Assembly (NCBI GenBank): GCA_963705515.1
Contig: CAVPJV010000002.1
Span: 252,460 to 316,459, forward strand
DNA from: Gaiellasilicea sp963705515
GTDB lineage: Bacteria; Actinomycetota; Thermoleophilia; Gaiellales; Gaiellaceae
Length of the DNA stretch: 64,000 bases
Direction: 5' to 3'
The position numbers and the translations under genes were made by a program. The notes under the pieces are model-generated. The model saw only the letters and a program-made list of their open reading frames with translations. It did not search any database and had not been told where the DNA came from. How positions within the stretch are numbered: the first letter of the stretch is position 1; each line of letters opens with the position of its first letter. This document shows, piece by piece, positions 53,943 to 63,963 of the stretch.

Positions 53943-54548
53943 GTGCGCGGCCCTCTCGCCTGGATCCTCGCCGGTGTCGGCATTCTTGCCGTGATCGTCG
54001 TCGCCGCCGCGATCGGCGGCCGCGACGAGAGCGGCGAGACGGTTCCCGCCGGCGAGTGGGCGCAGAACGTCTGCGGTGCGGTCGGCGTCTGGCGCGGGAC
54101 GATCGAGGTGATCGTCGACGACCTGCGGGACCCGAGCGCCCAATCCACGACGGGAGAAGAGCCGCAGTCGGCGACGCCGCAGGGGCGGACGGGCTCCGTC
54201 CGCAAGAGCCTCGAGCGGGCCGTCGAGGCGACGGACACGCTCGTCGAGGGGATCGACAACGCCGGCGTCCCCGACTCGCCGCAAGGCGACGAGGCGGCCG
54301 AGCGCGTCTCGGACTGGGCCAACTCGGCTCAGGACGAGCTCGAGGAGACCGAGGACGGCCTCGACGACGAAGCAGAGACGCTCGACGAGGCGCTCGAGCA
54401 GCTCACGGACGCAGCGCGGACGATCGCCGCCGTCCTCGTCAGCGGGACGCAGACGATCGCCGAGATCACGCAGCTCGATCCCGAGCTCGGGGTCGCCCTG
54501 CACAACTCGAGCACCTGCACGCAACTGCGCGAGGAGACCGAGCGATGA
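53943..54548 (+). CDS. Exported helical protein, coiled-coil, acidic
   Basis: A 201-residue protein: N-terminal membrane anchor (WILAGVGILAVIVVAAAIGG), then two Cys (VCGAVG and STCTQL) and long acidic helices (SAQDELEETEDGLDDEAETL). Probably an extracytoplasmic coiled-coil protein. Its TGA overlaps the next gene's ATG (ATGA). No family recognised. Confidence 0.75.
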   Translation: MRGPLAWILAGVGILAVIVVAAAIGGRDESGETVPAGEWAQNVCGAVGVWRGTIEVIVDDLRDPSAQSTTGEEPQSATPQGRTGSVRKSLERAVEATDTLVEGIDNAGVPDSPQGDEAAERVSDWANSAQDELEETEDGLDDEAETLDEALEQLTDAARTIAAVLVSGTQTIAEITQLDPELGVALHNSSTCTQLREETER

Positions 54549-55930
54549 GTACGTCCGACTGGATCCTGATCGCGATCGAGGGGCTGCTCGTGATCGGCTT
54601 CATCGCCCTCGGTGTGCGGTCCGGCGGGGTCGGCCTCGGGCTCTGGGGCGGCGTCGGCACGCTCATCCTGGTCTTCGGCTTCGGCCTGGCCCCTGGCGAG
54701 CCGCCCGTGAGCGCGATGCTGATCATCGTCGCGGTGATCTCCGCGTCCGCGGCCATGCAAGCCGCCGGCGGCATCGACTACATGGTCCTGATCGCCAGCA
54801 AGGCCCTGCGCGCGCGCCCGAGAGCGCTCAACTTCGCCGCACCGTACGTCTCCTGGCTGCTCACCATCCTGACCGGGACGGGCAACACCTTCTTCTCCCT
54901 GATCCCGGTGATCAACGAGCTCGCGTACGCGAACAAGATCAGGCCGGAGCGGGCACTGGCGGGCTCCGCCGTCGCGTCGACGTTCGGGATCACCGCGAGC
55001 CCGGTCGCCGCCGCGATGGCGACGATGCTCCCGCTCGTCGAGGTCTACGGCTACGACATCGTCGACGTGCTGCTGATCACGGTCCCGGCGAGCATCGTCG
55101 GCATCTTCGCGATGGCGCTGGTGATGAACACGCACGGCAAGGATCTGGACGACGATGCCGAGTTCCAGCGCCGGCTCGCTGCGGGCGAGATCCAGCCGCC
55201 GGCGCCGGCCGGCGAGATCGAGCTGCTGCCCTTCGCGAAACGCAGCGTTGCCATCTTCCTGACCGCCGTCGCCGCGATCTGCGTCTTCGGCGTCTTCGAG
55301 GGCCTCCGGCCGACGATCCCGGCCGAGGGCGGCGGCGTCGAGCCGCTGTCGGTGACGCCGATCATCATGATGTTCATGCTCACGGCCGCGGCGCTCATCC
55401 TGATCTTCTGCCACGTGGAGGCGAGCGACGTCGCGAGCGCGCCGATCTTCAAGTCCGGCATGATCGCGATGATCGCGCTGTTCGGGATCGCGTGGATGGC
55501 CGACACGTTCATCGCCAACAACGAGGACGCGATCGTGATGGCTCTCGGTAGCCTCGCCGAGAACTGGCCATTCATGATCGCCGTCGCGATCTTCCTCGTC
55601 GCCGCCATGACGACGAGCCAATCGGCGGCGACCCGGACGATGGTCCCGCTGGGGCTCGCGCTCGGCATCGGCGCCGGCTACATGATCGCGTTCTGGACCG
55701 CCGTCGCAGGCGTCCTCTTCTTCCCCGCCAACGGGACGCAGATCGCCGCCGCCGAGGCCGACCAGACCGGCTCGACGACGCTCGGCAAGCGCGTGGTCGA
55801 CCACTCGTTCCAGCTGCCGCTGCAGATCGCGTGGGTCGTCACCGCGCTCGTCGGCTGCCTGATCGTCTATCTCTTCTTCGGCGATCAGACACCGGCACCG
55901 CCGGTGCCGACCACGACAACCGCCCCGTAG
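54545..55930 (+). CDS. Anaerobic C4-dicarboxylate transporter (DcuA/DcuB family)
   Basis: A 461-residue transporter with about ten membrane helices. The LTGTGNTFFSLIPVINELAY segment and the ITASPVAAAM region match Dcu-type C4-dicarboxylate:succinate exchangers, which bring in fumarate or aspartate and export succinate for anaerobic fumarate respiration. Coupled by ATGA to the gene before and 1 bp from the next. Its presence fits the anaerobic theme, although no stress box was found for this operon. Confidence 0.9.
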   Translation: MSTSDWILIAIEGLLVIGFIALGVRSGGVGLGLWGGVGTLILVFGFGLAPGEPPVSAMLIIVAVISASAAMQAAGGIDYMVLIASKALRARPRALNFAAPYVSWLLTILTGTGNTFFSLIPVINELAYANKIRPERALAGSAVASTFGITASPVAAAMATMLPLVEVYGYDIVDVLLITVPASIVGIFAMALVMNTHGKDLDDDAEFQRRLAAGEIQPPAPAGEIELLPFAKRSVAIFLTAVAAICVFGVFEGLRPTIPAEGGGVEPLSVTPIIMMFMLTAAALILIFCHVEASDVASAPIFKSGMIAMIALFGIAWMADTFIANNEDAIVMALGSLAENWPFMIAVAIFLVAAMTTSQSAATRTMVPLGLALGIGAGYMIAFWTAVAGVLFFPANGTQIAAAEADQTGSTTLGKRVVDHSFQLPLQIAWVVTALVGCLIVYLFFGDQTPAPPVPTTTTAP

Positions 55931-55931
55931 C

Positions 55932-57221
55932 GTGAGCGTCCGCGGCGCCGCCTTCCTCGGCATCGGCGCCATGGTCGGCGCCGGCATCTTCGCGCTGCTC
56001 GGCGAGGCCGGGTCGGTCGCCGGGTCCGCCGTCTGGCTCTCGTTCCTGCTCGCCGGGATCGTCTCCGCGCTGCTCGGCTACACCGTCGTCAAGATGGGCG
56101 TTCGCTTCCCCTCGTCGGGCGGAATCATCGCGTACCTGATCGAGGGGTTCGGCAACGGACGGATGGTCGGGATCGCCTCCTGGCTGGGTTACTTCGCCGC
56201 GATCGTGATCGTCTGCTCGATGGTCGCCGTCTCGTTCGGGAGCTACGCGACGTCCCTCTTCATCGGGGAGGACGCGGCGGCGGGCTGGGACAATCTGTTC
56301 ACCACGCTGATCGTGCTCGCGATGGCAGGTATCAACATCGTCGGCTCCAGGATCGTCGACCGCGCCCAGTCGCTGATCGTCGTCGTTCTGCTCGCGGTCT
56401 TCGCAGTCTTCATCGTCGTCACGCTGGCTGACATCGACCTCGACCTGCTCGCGTTCAGCGGCTATCCGCCGTTCAACGACATCATCGCGAGCGTCGCCCT
56501 CACCTTCTTTGCCTACCTCGGCTTCAGTGTCATCACCTTCACGGCGGGCGACCTGCGCGATCCCGCGCGTGAGCTGCCCAAGGCCATGTACGCGGCGCTC
56601 GGCGTCACGACGGTGCTGTACGTCCTGATCGCTCTCGGCGTCTTCGGGACGCTCACCGTCCCGGAGGTGATCGGCTACGGCGAGACGGCGATCGCCGAGG
56701 CCGCGCGGCCGACGCTCGGGGACGCCGGCTTCACGATGATGGCGATCGCGGCGCTGCTCGCGACCTCGTCGTCCGTGAATGCGACTCTGTACGCCTCGGG
56801 CGGTCTGACGAAGATGCTCGCGGGCGTTGGTCAGTTCCCGCCGTTCTTCGGGCCGGGCTCGCGGCTCGGCGCGCACGCGGGCATGCTGATCACGGCCGGA
56901 ATCGTGCTCGTCGTCAGCAACCTCGTCGATCTCTCTGCGATCGCGTCGGTGGGGAGCGCATGCTCGCTCGTGATCTTCCTCCTCGTCGGCGTCGCCGCCT
57001 ACCGGCGGCGTGCGGACACGGGGGCGAACGCCCTGATCGTGCTCGCAGGGATCGCGGCGACAGCTGTCGTCCTCGCCTTCTTCGCGGTCGACACGCTGCG
57101 CAACGCTCCCGAGACATTCATCGCGATCGTGGCCATCTCCGCGCTGGCCGTGATGCTCGACTTCGTCTGGAAGCGCAGCCGCGGCACGCCCGCGGCCGAT
57201 CCCGATGCCACGGCGGCCTAG
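55932..57221 (+). CDS. APC-family amino-acid permease
   Basis: A 429-residue APC permease with about twelve helices. Substrate-site region GIGAMVGAGIFALLGEAG in the first helix is typical. Most APC proteins use H+ to import amino acids. GTG start 55932, one base after the Dcu stop. Substrate unknown. Confidence 0.92.
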   Translation: MSVRGAAFLGIGAMVGAGIFALLGEAGSVAGSAVWLSFLLAGIVSALLGYTVVKMGVRFPSSGGIIAYLIEGFGNGRMVGIASWLGYFAAIVIVCSMVAVSFGSYATSLFIGEDAAAGWDNLFTTLIVLAMAGINIVGSRIVDRAQSLIVVVLLAVFAVFIVVTLADIDLDLLAFSGYPPFNDIIASVALTFFAYLGFSVITFTAGDLRDPARELPKAMYAALGVTTVLYVLIALGVFGTLTVPEVIGYGETAIAEAARPTLGDAGFTMMAIAALLATSSSVNATLYASGGLTKMLAGVGQFPPFFGPGSRLGAHAGMLITAGIVLVVSNLVDLSAIASVGSACSLVIFLLVGVAAYRRRADTGANALIVLAGIAATAVVLAFFAVDTLRNAPETFIAIVAISALAVMLDFVWKRSRGTPAADPDATAA

Positions 57222-58508
57222 GTGGCCGAAGACCCGCGTGCGGCCCAGGCACCCGGAAACGAGCTCCTGCTCTTCCTCGCCGATCTCGGCGCGGCGCTCA
57301 GCGCGATCGGCGAAACTGTCGACGCGATCGAGTTGCGCCTCGCCCTGATCGCCCGCGCCTACGGGCTCGAAGAGGCGCGCTTCAGCGTCTTCCCGACCTC
57401 GCTCTTCCTGACACTCGGCCGCGGCGAGGCCGCGACGATCGAGCCGACGAAGCGGCTGTCGGCGACGCCGCGGCTCGACCAGATCGCGGCGGTCCATCGG
57501 CTCGCCGAGGAGGCGGAGCGGGGGGCGATCGCTCCCGAGGCCGGGATCGCCCGGCTGGAGGAGATCCGGGCGACGGGCAGCCGCTACGGGCCGCTGGCGA
57601 GCGTGCTCGGCTACACGACACTGACGATCGGGATCGCGCTGATCCTGCGGCCGGCGCCGCGCGACGTCGCGGCCGCCGCCGTGCTCGGCACCGTCGTCGG
57701 CGTGCTACGCCTGCTCGCGCGCGGGCGGCGCTCGCTCGAGGTGCTGATGCCCTTCCTCGCCGCGTTCGCGGTTGCGCTGCTGACCGCCCTGGCCGTCAAG
57801 TACGAGGTCACCGATCCCGGCCTGCGGGCGATGATCGCCGCCCTCGTCGTGTTCATCCCCGGCGTCGCGCTGACCACGGCCGTGCTCGAGCTGACCGAGG
57901 GCCAGATGATCTCCGGCTCCAGCCGGCTTGTCTGGGCCACCACCCAGCTCGGCCTGATCGCGTTCGGGATCGTCGCGGGCGTCAGCGCCGCCGGAGTGCC
58001 GCCGGAGCGCGCGTTCTCCAGTTCCGACGCGCTGCTCGGCGACTGGGCGCCCTGGCTCGGCGTGCTCGTCTTCGCCGTCGGCGTCACGGTCGCCCACTCG
58101 ACGCCGCCCGGCTCACTACTGTCGCTGCTCGTCGTCCTCTACGCCGCGTGGACTGGCCAGGTCCTCGGCGACGCATTGTTCGGCGCCTACTCGAGCGGCT
58201 TCGTCGGGGCCGTCGTGATGACGGCCGTCGCGTACCAGCTCGCCCGGCTCCAGTCGACGATGCCCGTGTATGCGATGTTCCTCCCGGGGTTCTGGCTGCT
58301 CGTGCCCGGCTCACTCGGGCTGATCGGACTGACGACCTTCCTCGCCTTTCCGGACACCGCCTCCGGGGCCGACGTCTTCGCCGTGATCGGCGCGATCGCG
58401 GCGGTCGCGCTCGGAGTCCTTTGCGGCGTCGAGTTCCACCGCTGGATGGTCGGCGCGGAGCGGCGGGCTCAGGCCGTCAGGCGGCGCGTTCGGCCGCCCG
58501 GTGCCTGA
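57222..58508 (+). CDS. ThrE-family threonine/serine exporter
   Basis: A 428-residue protein: N-terminal cytosolic domain (LLLFLADLGAALSAIGETVDAI, the DUF1212/ThrE part) and about ten C-terminal helices. ThrE exports Thr and Ser in Corynebacterium. GTG start directly after the APC stop. Its 3' end overlaps the minus-strand gene at 58477. Confidence 0.9.
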   Translation: MAEDPRAAQAPGNELLLFLADLGAALSAIGETVDAIELRLALIARAYGLEEARFSVFPTSLFLTLGRGEAATIEPTKRLSATPRLDQIAAVHRLAEEAERGAIAPEAGIARLEEIRATGSRYGPLASVLGYTTLTIGIALILRPAPRDVAAAAVLGTVVGVLRLLARGRRSLEVLMPFLAAFAVALLTALAVKYEVTDPGLRAMIAALVVFIPGVALTTAVLELTEGQMISGSSRLVWATTQLGLIAFGIVAGVSAAGVPPERAFSSSDALLGDWAPWLGVLVFAVGVTVAHSTPPGSLLSLLVVLYAAWTGQVLGDALFGAYSSGFVGAVVMTAVAYQLARLQSTMPVYAMFLPGFWLLVPGSLGLIGLTTFLAFPDTASGADVFAVIGAIAAVALGVLCGVEFHRWMVGAERRAQAVRRRVRPPGA

Positions 58509-58899
58509 GCTCCCGCGCCAATTCGACGGCCTGGACGATTGCGACCACCGTCAGGGCGACGCTCCCCGCGATCACGAGAACGAGTCCGAGACGGGGAGAC
58601 GCGCCGATCACCGCGCGTGTGTCCAGCCAGTCTTCGAGCGCCGTCCAGCCGATCACGAGCCCGCTGCCGAGCACGCCGATCACGCCCGGCCAGGATTCGA
58701 GCATCCGGATCCACAGCAGCGCGAGGCCCGCCACGATCGCCGCCAGCCAGCCGTCGTTCGGCCCCTGCGTCCCGTCGAGCCTCACCGGACCGTCGGCGAC
58801 CCACGTCACGAAGACGCCGACGAGGACGGCGGCGACAGCGATCCGGCACACGAGCCGCCGCTGCAGCTCGCGGCCGCTGGGCGGGTTAGGGTCGGGCAT
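58477..58899 (-). CDS. Predicted membrane protein
   Basis: A 140-residue protein with about three or four hydrophobic segments (VAAVLVGVFVTWVADG, WLAAIVAGLALLWIRML, LGLVLVIAGSVALTVVAIVQ). No recognised family. It begins with an ATG whose complement forms the ATG of the next gene on the plus strand (CATG), so there is no intergenic space; its 3' end overlaps thrE by 32 bp. The good hydrophobic pattern supports it, but it could also be unexpressed. Confidence 0.6.
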   Translation of the reverse strand: MPDPNPPSGRELQRRLVCRIAVAAVLVGVFVTWVADGPVRLDGTQGPNDGWLAAIVAGLALLWIRMLESWPGVIGVLGSGLVIGWTALEDWLDTRAVIGASPRLGLVLVIAGSVALTVVAIVQAVELARELRHRAAERAA

Positions 58900-60250
58900 G
58901 GCTGACGACGCTACCACTCCCGCTCAGCGCCCCCGGCGGCGCCGCTGGCCGGCGATCACAGGGCTCGCGTTCGCGGCGCTGTTCGTCGTCGTCTACCGGC
59001 AGGTGCTCGGGATCACCCAGCGGCCGAGCTGGCCGCCGCCGGCCGACGCGGTCACGTCTGCCGGTGCTCAGGCGGCGACCGAGGCGTTCGTGGCCCGCGA
59101 CGGCACCCGCCCGCACGATGCGGCGCTGCCGTTCGCGTGGTCTACCGCCGCGACGATCGAGCCGCTGGTCGAGGGTGCGAGCTTCTTCCCGCGGATCTTT
59201 GCGGACGTGGAAGCGGCGCAGTCGTCGGTGCACATCCTCATGTTCGGCTGGCGCGAGGGCGAGGTCGGGATGGAGATGGCCGCGCTCCTCCGCCGCAAGC
59301 TGGCCGAGGGCGTCGAGGTGCGGGTGATCGTGGACAGCTTCGGCTCGCGGCCGTACGAGGAGGCACGCGAGATGTTCACCGGCCTGGCCGGGGCGGGCGC
59401 GCAGATCGTCGTCAACGACGTCTTCCCGCTCGACCGCGACGGTCTCTACCCCGACGGCCAGCACATCGACTGGCGCCAGGACGAGGTGGGCCGCGCCGAC
59501 CACCGCAAGCTGTACGTGATCGACGGCGCCGTCGCCTGGACGGGCGGAGCCGGGATCGAGGACCACTTCCAGAACGGCGGCTTCCACGACGTGATGGTTC
59601 GCGTCACCGGCGCCGTCGTGCGACAGGCGCAGGCCGCCTTCCTGACGAGCTTTCGCGGTCACGGCGGCCCGCTGGGAGCCGACCTCTCCGCCTACTTCCC
59701 CGCACCCGACGACGAGGGCTCGACGCCGATCGCGCTCGCGCAGGTGATCCCCGGCGGCCACGTCGCAGCGTCGCAGGCGATCCGCGAGCAGATCGACGGC
59801 GCCCGCAGGCGGCTCGATGTGATGAACCCGTACATCACCGACGCCGACATGATCGGCCGGATCCTCGCCGCGGCGAAGCGCGGCGTCGCCGTGCGTCTCG
59901 TCGTGTCGGCGACGTCGAACAACGCACAGGCGACGGCAGCCCTGAAGCACTACTACGGTGAGCTGGCCGCCGCCGGCGTCGAACTCTGGGAGCTTCCGGG
60001 CACGGTCGTCCACGCCAAGGTCGTGGTCGCGGACGACGTCGTCAGCTTCGGCACCGTCAACCTCGACGCCTGGGCCCTCTACCGCAACAACGAGATCACG
60101 ATGCTCGCGCAGAGCGCCGAGACGGCCGAGCTGATCGAGGAGCGGCTGTTCGAGCCGGACATCGCACGCTCCCAGCGCGGCGTGCCGCCGGAAGGCCGGC
60201 GCGAGCGGCTCGAGAGCAAGCTCTGGAGCACCCTGGGCTCGTTCCTGTGA
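58898..60250 (+). CDS. Phospholipase-D/cardiolipin-synthase-like protein
   Basis: A 450-residue protein with one N-terminal membrane anchor (ITGLAFAALFVVVYRQV) and two PLD domains: first HKD-type motif HRKLYVIDGAVAWTGG, second HAKVVVADDVVSFGT. It is like cardiolipin synthase ClsB or a transphosphatidylase and works at the inner membrane. The ATG at 58898 overlaps the divergent gene's start by 2 bases. Confidence 0.92.
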   Translation: MADDATTPAQRPRRRRWPAITGLAFAALFVVVYRQVLGITQRPSWPPPADAVTSAGAQAATEAFVARDGTRPHDAALPFAWSTAATIEPLVEGASFFPRIFADVEAAQSSVHILMFGWREGEVGMEMAALLRRKLAEGVEVRVIVDSFGSRPYEEAREMFTGLAGAGAQIVVNDVFPLDRDGLYPDGQHIDWRQDEVGRADHRKLYVIDGAVAWTGGAGIEDHFQNGGFHDVMVRVTGAVVRQAQAAFLTSFRGHGGPLGADLSAYFPAPDDEGSTPIALAQVIPGGHVAASQAIREQIDGARRRLDVMNPYITDADMIGRILAAAKRGVAVRLVVSATSNNAQATAALKHYYGELAAAGVELWELPGTVVHAKVVVADDVVSFGTVNLDAWALYRNNEITMLAQSAETAELIEERLFEPDIARSQRGVPPEGRRERLESKLWSTLGSFL

Positions 60251-60299
60251 GCGCTTCGCCGGGCCCTCGGTCGGCGCGTCTAGCCCTTAGAGTCGCGTG

Positions 60300-61917
60300 A
60301 TGCGCAAGTGGCTCCCGCTGGTCATCCTCGCGTCGGCCCAGTTCATCATGGTGCTGGACTCGAGCGTGATGAACGTCTCGATCTCGCAGATCGTGGCCGA
60401 CTTGAACACGACGGTCACCGGCGTGCAGAGCGCGATCACGATGTACACGCTCGTGATGGCGGCGTTCATGCTCGTCGGCGCGAAGCTCGGCGACATCCTC
60501 GGTCGCGACCGGGCATTCGGACTCGGCCTGGCCGTGTACGGGCTGGGCTCGCTGATCACGTCGCTCAGCCCGAACCTCACGGTGCTGCTGATCGGCTGGT
60601 CGGGGATCGAGGGGCTCGGCGCGGTGCTGGTGATCCCGGCGATCGCCGCGCTGACCGCCGCGAACTACGAGGGCAAGGAGCGCGCGTTCGCCTACGGGAT
60701 GATCGGCGGCGCCGCGGGTGCGGCGATCGCCGCCGGGCCGCTGATCGGCGGCTACGTGACGACGACCTGGAGTTGGCGGTACGTCTTCGTCGGCGAGGTC
60801 GTGGTCGTGATCGCGGTGCTCATCGTCCACCGGCGCATGAAGCGCGCGCCCAAGCCGGAGCAGGCGCCGAAGCTGGATTACGGCGGCGCCGCGCTCTCGG
60901 CGGTCGCGCTCGGACTGATCGTGTTCGGGATCCTGAAGAGCAGCACCTGGGGCTGGATCAGGCCGATCGACGCGCCGACGATCGACGGGCACGAGATCAC
61001 GCCGTTCGGATTCTCGCTGGTGCCGTTCCTGATCATGGGCGGCTTCGTCGTCCTCGGCTGCTTCCTTGCCTGGGAGGAGCGCCGCGAGCGGCTCGGCCGG
61101 AGCACGCTCCTCAACCGCGCGCTGCTGAAGATCGAGACGCTGCGCGGCGGGCTCTCTTCGCTTTCCGCGCAGCAGCTGATCGTGATGGGCACGTTCTTCG
61201 TCCTGCCGGTGTACCTCCAGGTCGTGCTCGGCTTCGACGCGTTCGAGACGGGCAAGCGGCTCTTCCCGATGTCGATCTCGATGCTGGCCGCTGCGCTCAT
61301 CGGGCCGAAGGTGGCAGTGCGGTTCGGGCCGCGGGCCGTCGTCCAGGTCGGCCTCGGCGCAATGGCGATCGCTTCGCTCGTGCTCGTCGGGACGATCGAC
61401 GTGACCCTGAACGGGACGGCCTTCGCCGTGTCGCTCGTCTTCTTCGGGATCGGCGCCGGGCTCCTCATGTCGCAGCTCGGCAACGTGATCATGTCCTCCG
61501 TCCCTCCGGAGGAGACGAACGAGGCGGGTGGCCTGCAGGGGACTGCGCAGAACCTCGGCGCGTCCCTCGGCACGGCGTTGATCGGCTCGGTGCTGCTGCT
61601 CGGGCTGCTGAACGGGTTCAACTCGCGGATCCAGGAGAACCCGGCGTTGCCGTGCCGACGTGAAGACGCAGGTCGCGGCCGCCACCGAGGAAGGCATCGC
61701 CATCGTCACGACCGAGCAGGCGCACCAGGCGCTGCTCGACGCCGGGCTGGCCCCGGCCGAGGCAGACGCTGTCACAGCCGACTACGGCAACGCCCAGCTC
61801 GACGCGCTGAAGACGTCGATGCTCGCAGTCGCGTTCCTCGCGGTGCTCTCGTTCTGGTTCACGCGGCGGTTACCCGGAAGGACTCCGAGACCGGCAGGCG
61901 GTGAGCAGAGGGCGTAG
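60300..61917 (+). CDS. MFS drug exporter (DHA2, 14-helix) with a one-base frameshift
   Basis: A DHA2/EmrB-type exporter: starts MRKWLPLVILASAQFIMVLDSS, first helix pair with loop motif A near GAKLGDILGRDRAFGL, and QLGNVIMSSV later. The frame as given shifts to Arg-rich nonsense after QENPALP near 61650, while the next frame continues directly with ADVKTQVAAATEEG and helix 14 (LKTSMLAVAFLAVLSFWFT) to a stop at 61917. One extra base at about 61653 explains it. Whether it is a true mutation or a sequence error I cannot tell; without correction the protein ends at 61904. Confidence 0.85.
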
Positions 61918-61922
61918 CGGCT

Positions 61923-62702
61923 CTAGCCGAGCTCGTCGATCAGGTCGGCGATCGAGTCGACGATGCGCGAGGGCCGGTACGGGAACCGCTCGGCCTCCGG
62001 TCTGGAGGTGATCCCGGTCAGGACGAGGACGGTGTGCATGCCCGCCTCGAGGCCGGAGACGACGTCGGTGTCCATCCGGTCGCCGACCATCGCGGCCGTC
62101 TCCGAGTGGGCGTCGATCGCGTTCAGCGCCGAGCGCATCATCAGCGGGTTCGGCTTGCCGACGAAGTAGGGATCGACGCCGGTCGCGCGGCTGATCAGCG
62201 CCGCGACCGAGCCGGTGGCCGGCAGCGGCCCGTCGGGCGTCGGTCCCGTCGGGTCGGGGTTGGTGGCGATGAAGCGGGCGCCCAGGGCGATGAGGCGGAT
62301 CGCCTGAGAGATCCGCTCGAAGCTGTACGTCCGCGTCTCGCCGAGGACCACGTAGTCGGGATCGCGCTCCGTCAGCGTGTAGCCGGCGTCGTGGAGCGCG
62401 GTCGTCAGGCCCGCTTCGCCGATCGCGAACGCCGTGCCGCCGGGCCGCTGACCGGCCAGGAAGTTCGCCGTGGCCAGCGCCGACGTCCAGATCGCCTCCT
62501 CGGGCACGTCGAGCCCGATCGCGCGCAGCCGCGCGGCCAGGTCGCGCCGCGTGTACATCGAGTTGTTCGTCAGGACGAGGAACGGCAGGCCCTTCTCCCG
62601 CAACCGCTCGAGGAAGCGGTCGGCGCCCGGAATCGCGCTCTGCTCGTGCACCAGCACGCCGTCCATGTCCATGAGCCATGAACGAATCTCGCGCCGCTTC
62701 AC
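61923..62702 (-). CDS. HAD-superfamily phosphatase, NagD-like
   Basis: A 259-residue HAD type IIA phosphatase: nucleophile in LMDMDGVLV, LTNNS as the second motif, the NagD sequence GKPNPLMMRSALN and VGDRMDTDV. NagD proteins dephosphorylate UMP or related phosphosugars; substrate unknown here. GTG start 62702; the 3' end lies 5 bp from the MFS stop, convergent. Confidence 0.93.
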   Translation of the reverse strand: MKRREIRSWLMDMDGVLVHEQSAIPGADRFLERLREKGLPFLVLTNNSMYTRRDLAARLRAIGLDVPEEAIWTSALATANFLAGQRPGGTAFAIGEAGLTTALHDAGYTLTERDPDYVVLGETRTYSFERISQAIRLIALGARFIATNPDPTGPTPDGPLPATGSVAALISRATGVDPYFVGKPNPLMMRSALNAIDAHSETAAMVGDRMDTDVVSGLEAGMHTVLVLTGITSRPEAERFPYRPSRIVDSIADLIDELG

Positions 62703-62730
62703 CGTGTCCTGTCAGGCACCCTCAGTGAGG

Positions 62731-63963
62731 CTACGCGATCCGGCCGCGCAGCTCCCCGACGAGCGCGCGATGCCGCGCAGTCCGCGGCAGGACGATCTTC
62801 GTCGCGCCGAGGAACGCCGCGTGCGCGCGCAGGGCGGCCGCGAGCTCGTCGACGAAGCCGGGCTCGCCGAGCGGGTCGAAGCCGTCCTCCCACCAGAGGC
62901 CGAGGACGCGGAGCGTGCCCGTCTTGCGCTCGATCCGAGGCTCGATCCGCCCGACGAAGCGGTCGCCCCAGAGCAGCGGCAGCACGTAGTAGCCCCAGCG
63001 CCGCTTCGCCGCCGGGACGTAGACCTCCCAGACGTAGTCGAAGTCCCACAGGCTGCGCAGGAGCTCGCGGTCCCAGACGAGCGGGTCGAGCGGCGCGAGG
63101 AACGCGACGCCGGGCTCGGCGAGCTCGGCGGCCTCCGCCAGCATCGGCGCCTCCTCGGCCAGGATCAGCCGATCGCCCTTGACGCCCTCGACGGACACCG
63201 GCAGCAGGACGCCCTCGGCGATCAGCTCGTCGCGGAAGCGGTACCGCTCGGCCGCCGTCGGCGCGGTGCCGATCCAGACCTCCTGGTTCCCGCCGCGCGT
63301 CCCGAGCAGGCCGTGGGCGCGGTAGCGCGACAGGAGCTTGTGCCGGCGCTGCTCGTCCTCCGTCCGCCGCTCGCGCGAGCAGCTCGGCCGGGAAGAGCCG
63401 CTCCGAGAGGTCGTACAGCCGCCGGTTGCCGTCGCGGCGGGAGATCGCCAGGACACCGGCCAGGGAGAGCGCCTCGAGGATCGCGCGCACCTGGTTCGTC
63501 GGGCGCCAGTACCAGTCGATCGACGCGCGCGGCTCGACGTCGGTCGAGGACAGCGTCCCCTCCTGCCGGATCCGGTCGAGCAGCTCCTCCACCAGCTCGG
63601 CGTGGTCGTCCATCTTCCCGAAGCCGTTCGACGCCTGATACCGGTCCCAGCCGATCCGGTAGTAGGGAAGCTCCGCGGTCGGGAGCAGCGAGAGGCCCTT
63701 GTTGTAGGCCTCGTACAGCCAGCGCTCGCGATAGAGGAGGTCGTCGGTCCAGGCGCGGGCGTAGCCCTCGATGCGCGCGGCGAGCACGAGGTCGTGGTTG
63801 CGCCCGGTGACGTCGAGCGGGTCGAACTGGAGCGAGCCGAGCCGCTCGACGACGACCTTGACCGACGCCGGGTCGGCGGGCAGCGACCGGGGCGGCGCCA
63901 GCAGGTGGCGGCGGACGAGGAAGCGGCGGGCGGCGGCGCGGTCGACGGTCGTTTCGGCGCCAT
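62731..63963 (-). pseudogene. YcaQ/AlkZ-like winged-helix DNA glycosylase, frameshifted
   Basis: Protein like the AlkZ/YcaQ DNA glycosylases that unhook interstrand crosslinks. The middle frame encodes SVKVVVERLGSLQFDPLDVT (the Q-x-D catalytic pattern, here QFD), YYRIGWDRYQASNGFGKMDD and onward until FPAELLAR near 63380, where the rest continues in the next frame (ERRTEDEQRRHKLLSRYRAHG to the end at 62731). At the beginning, the frame that fits lacks a normal start; an ATG at 63963 would fit after a second one-base shift near 63955. So two single-base frameshifts break it, unless these are sequence errors. Confidence 0.75.
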
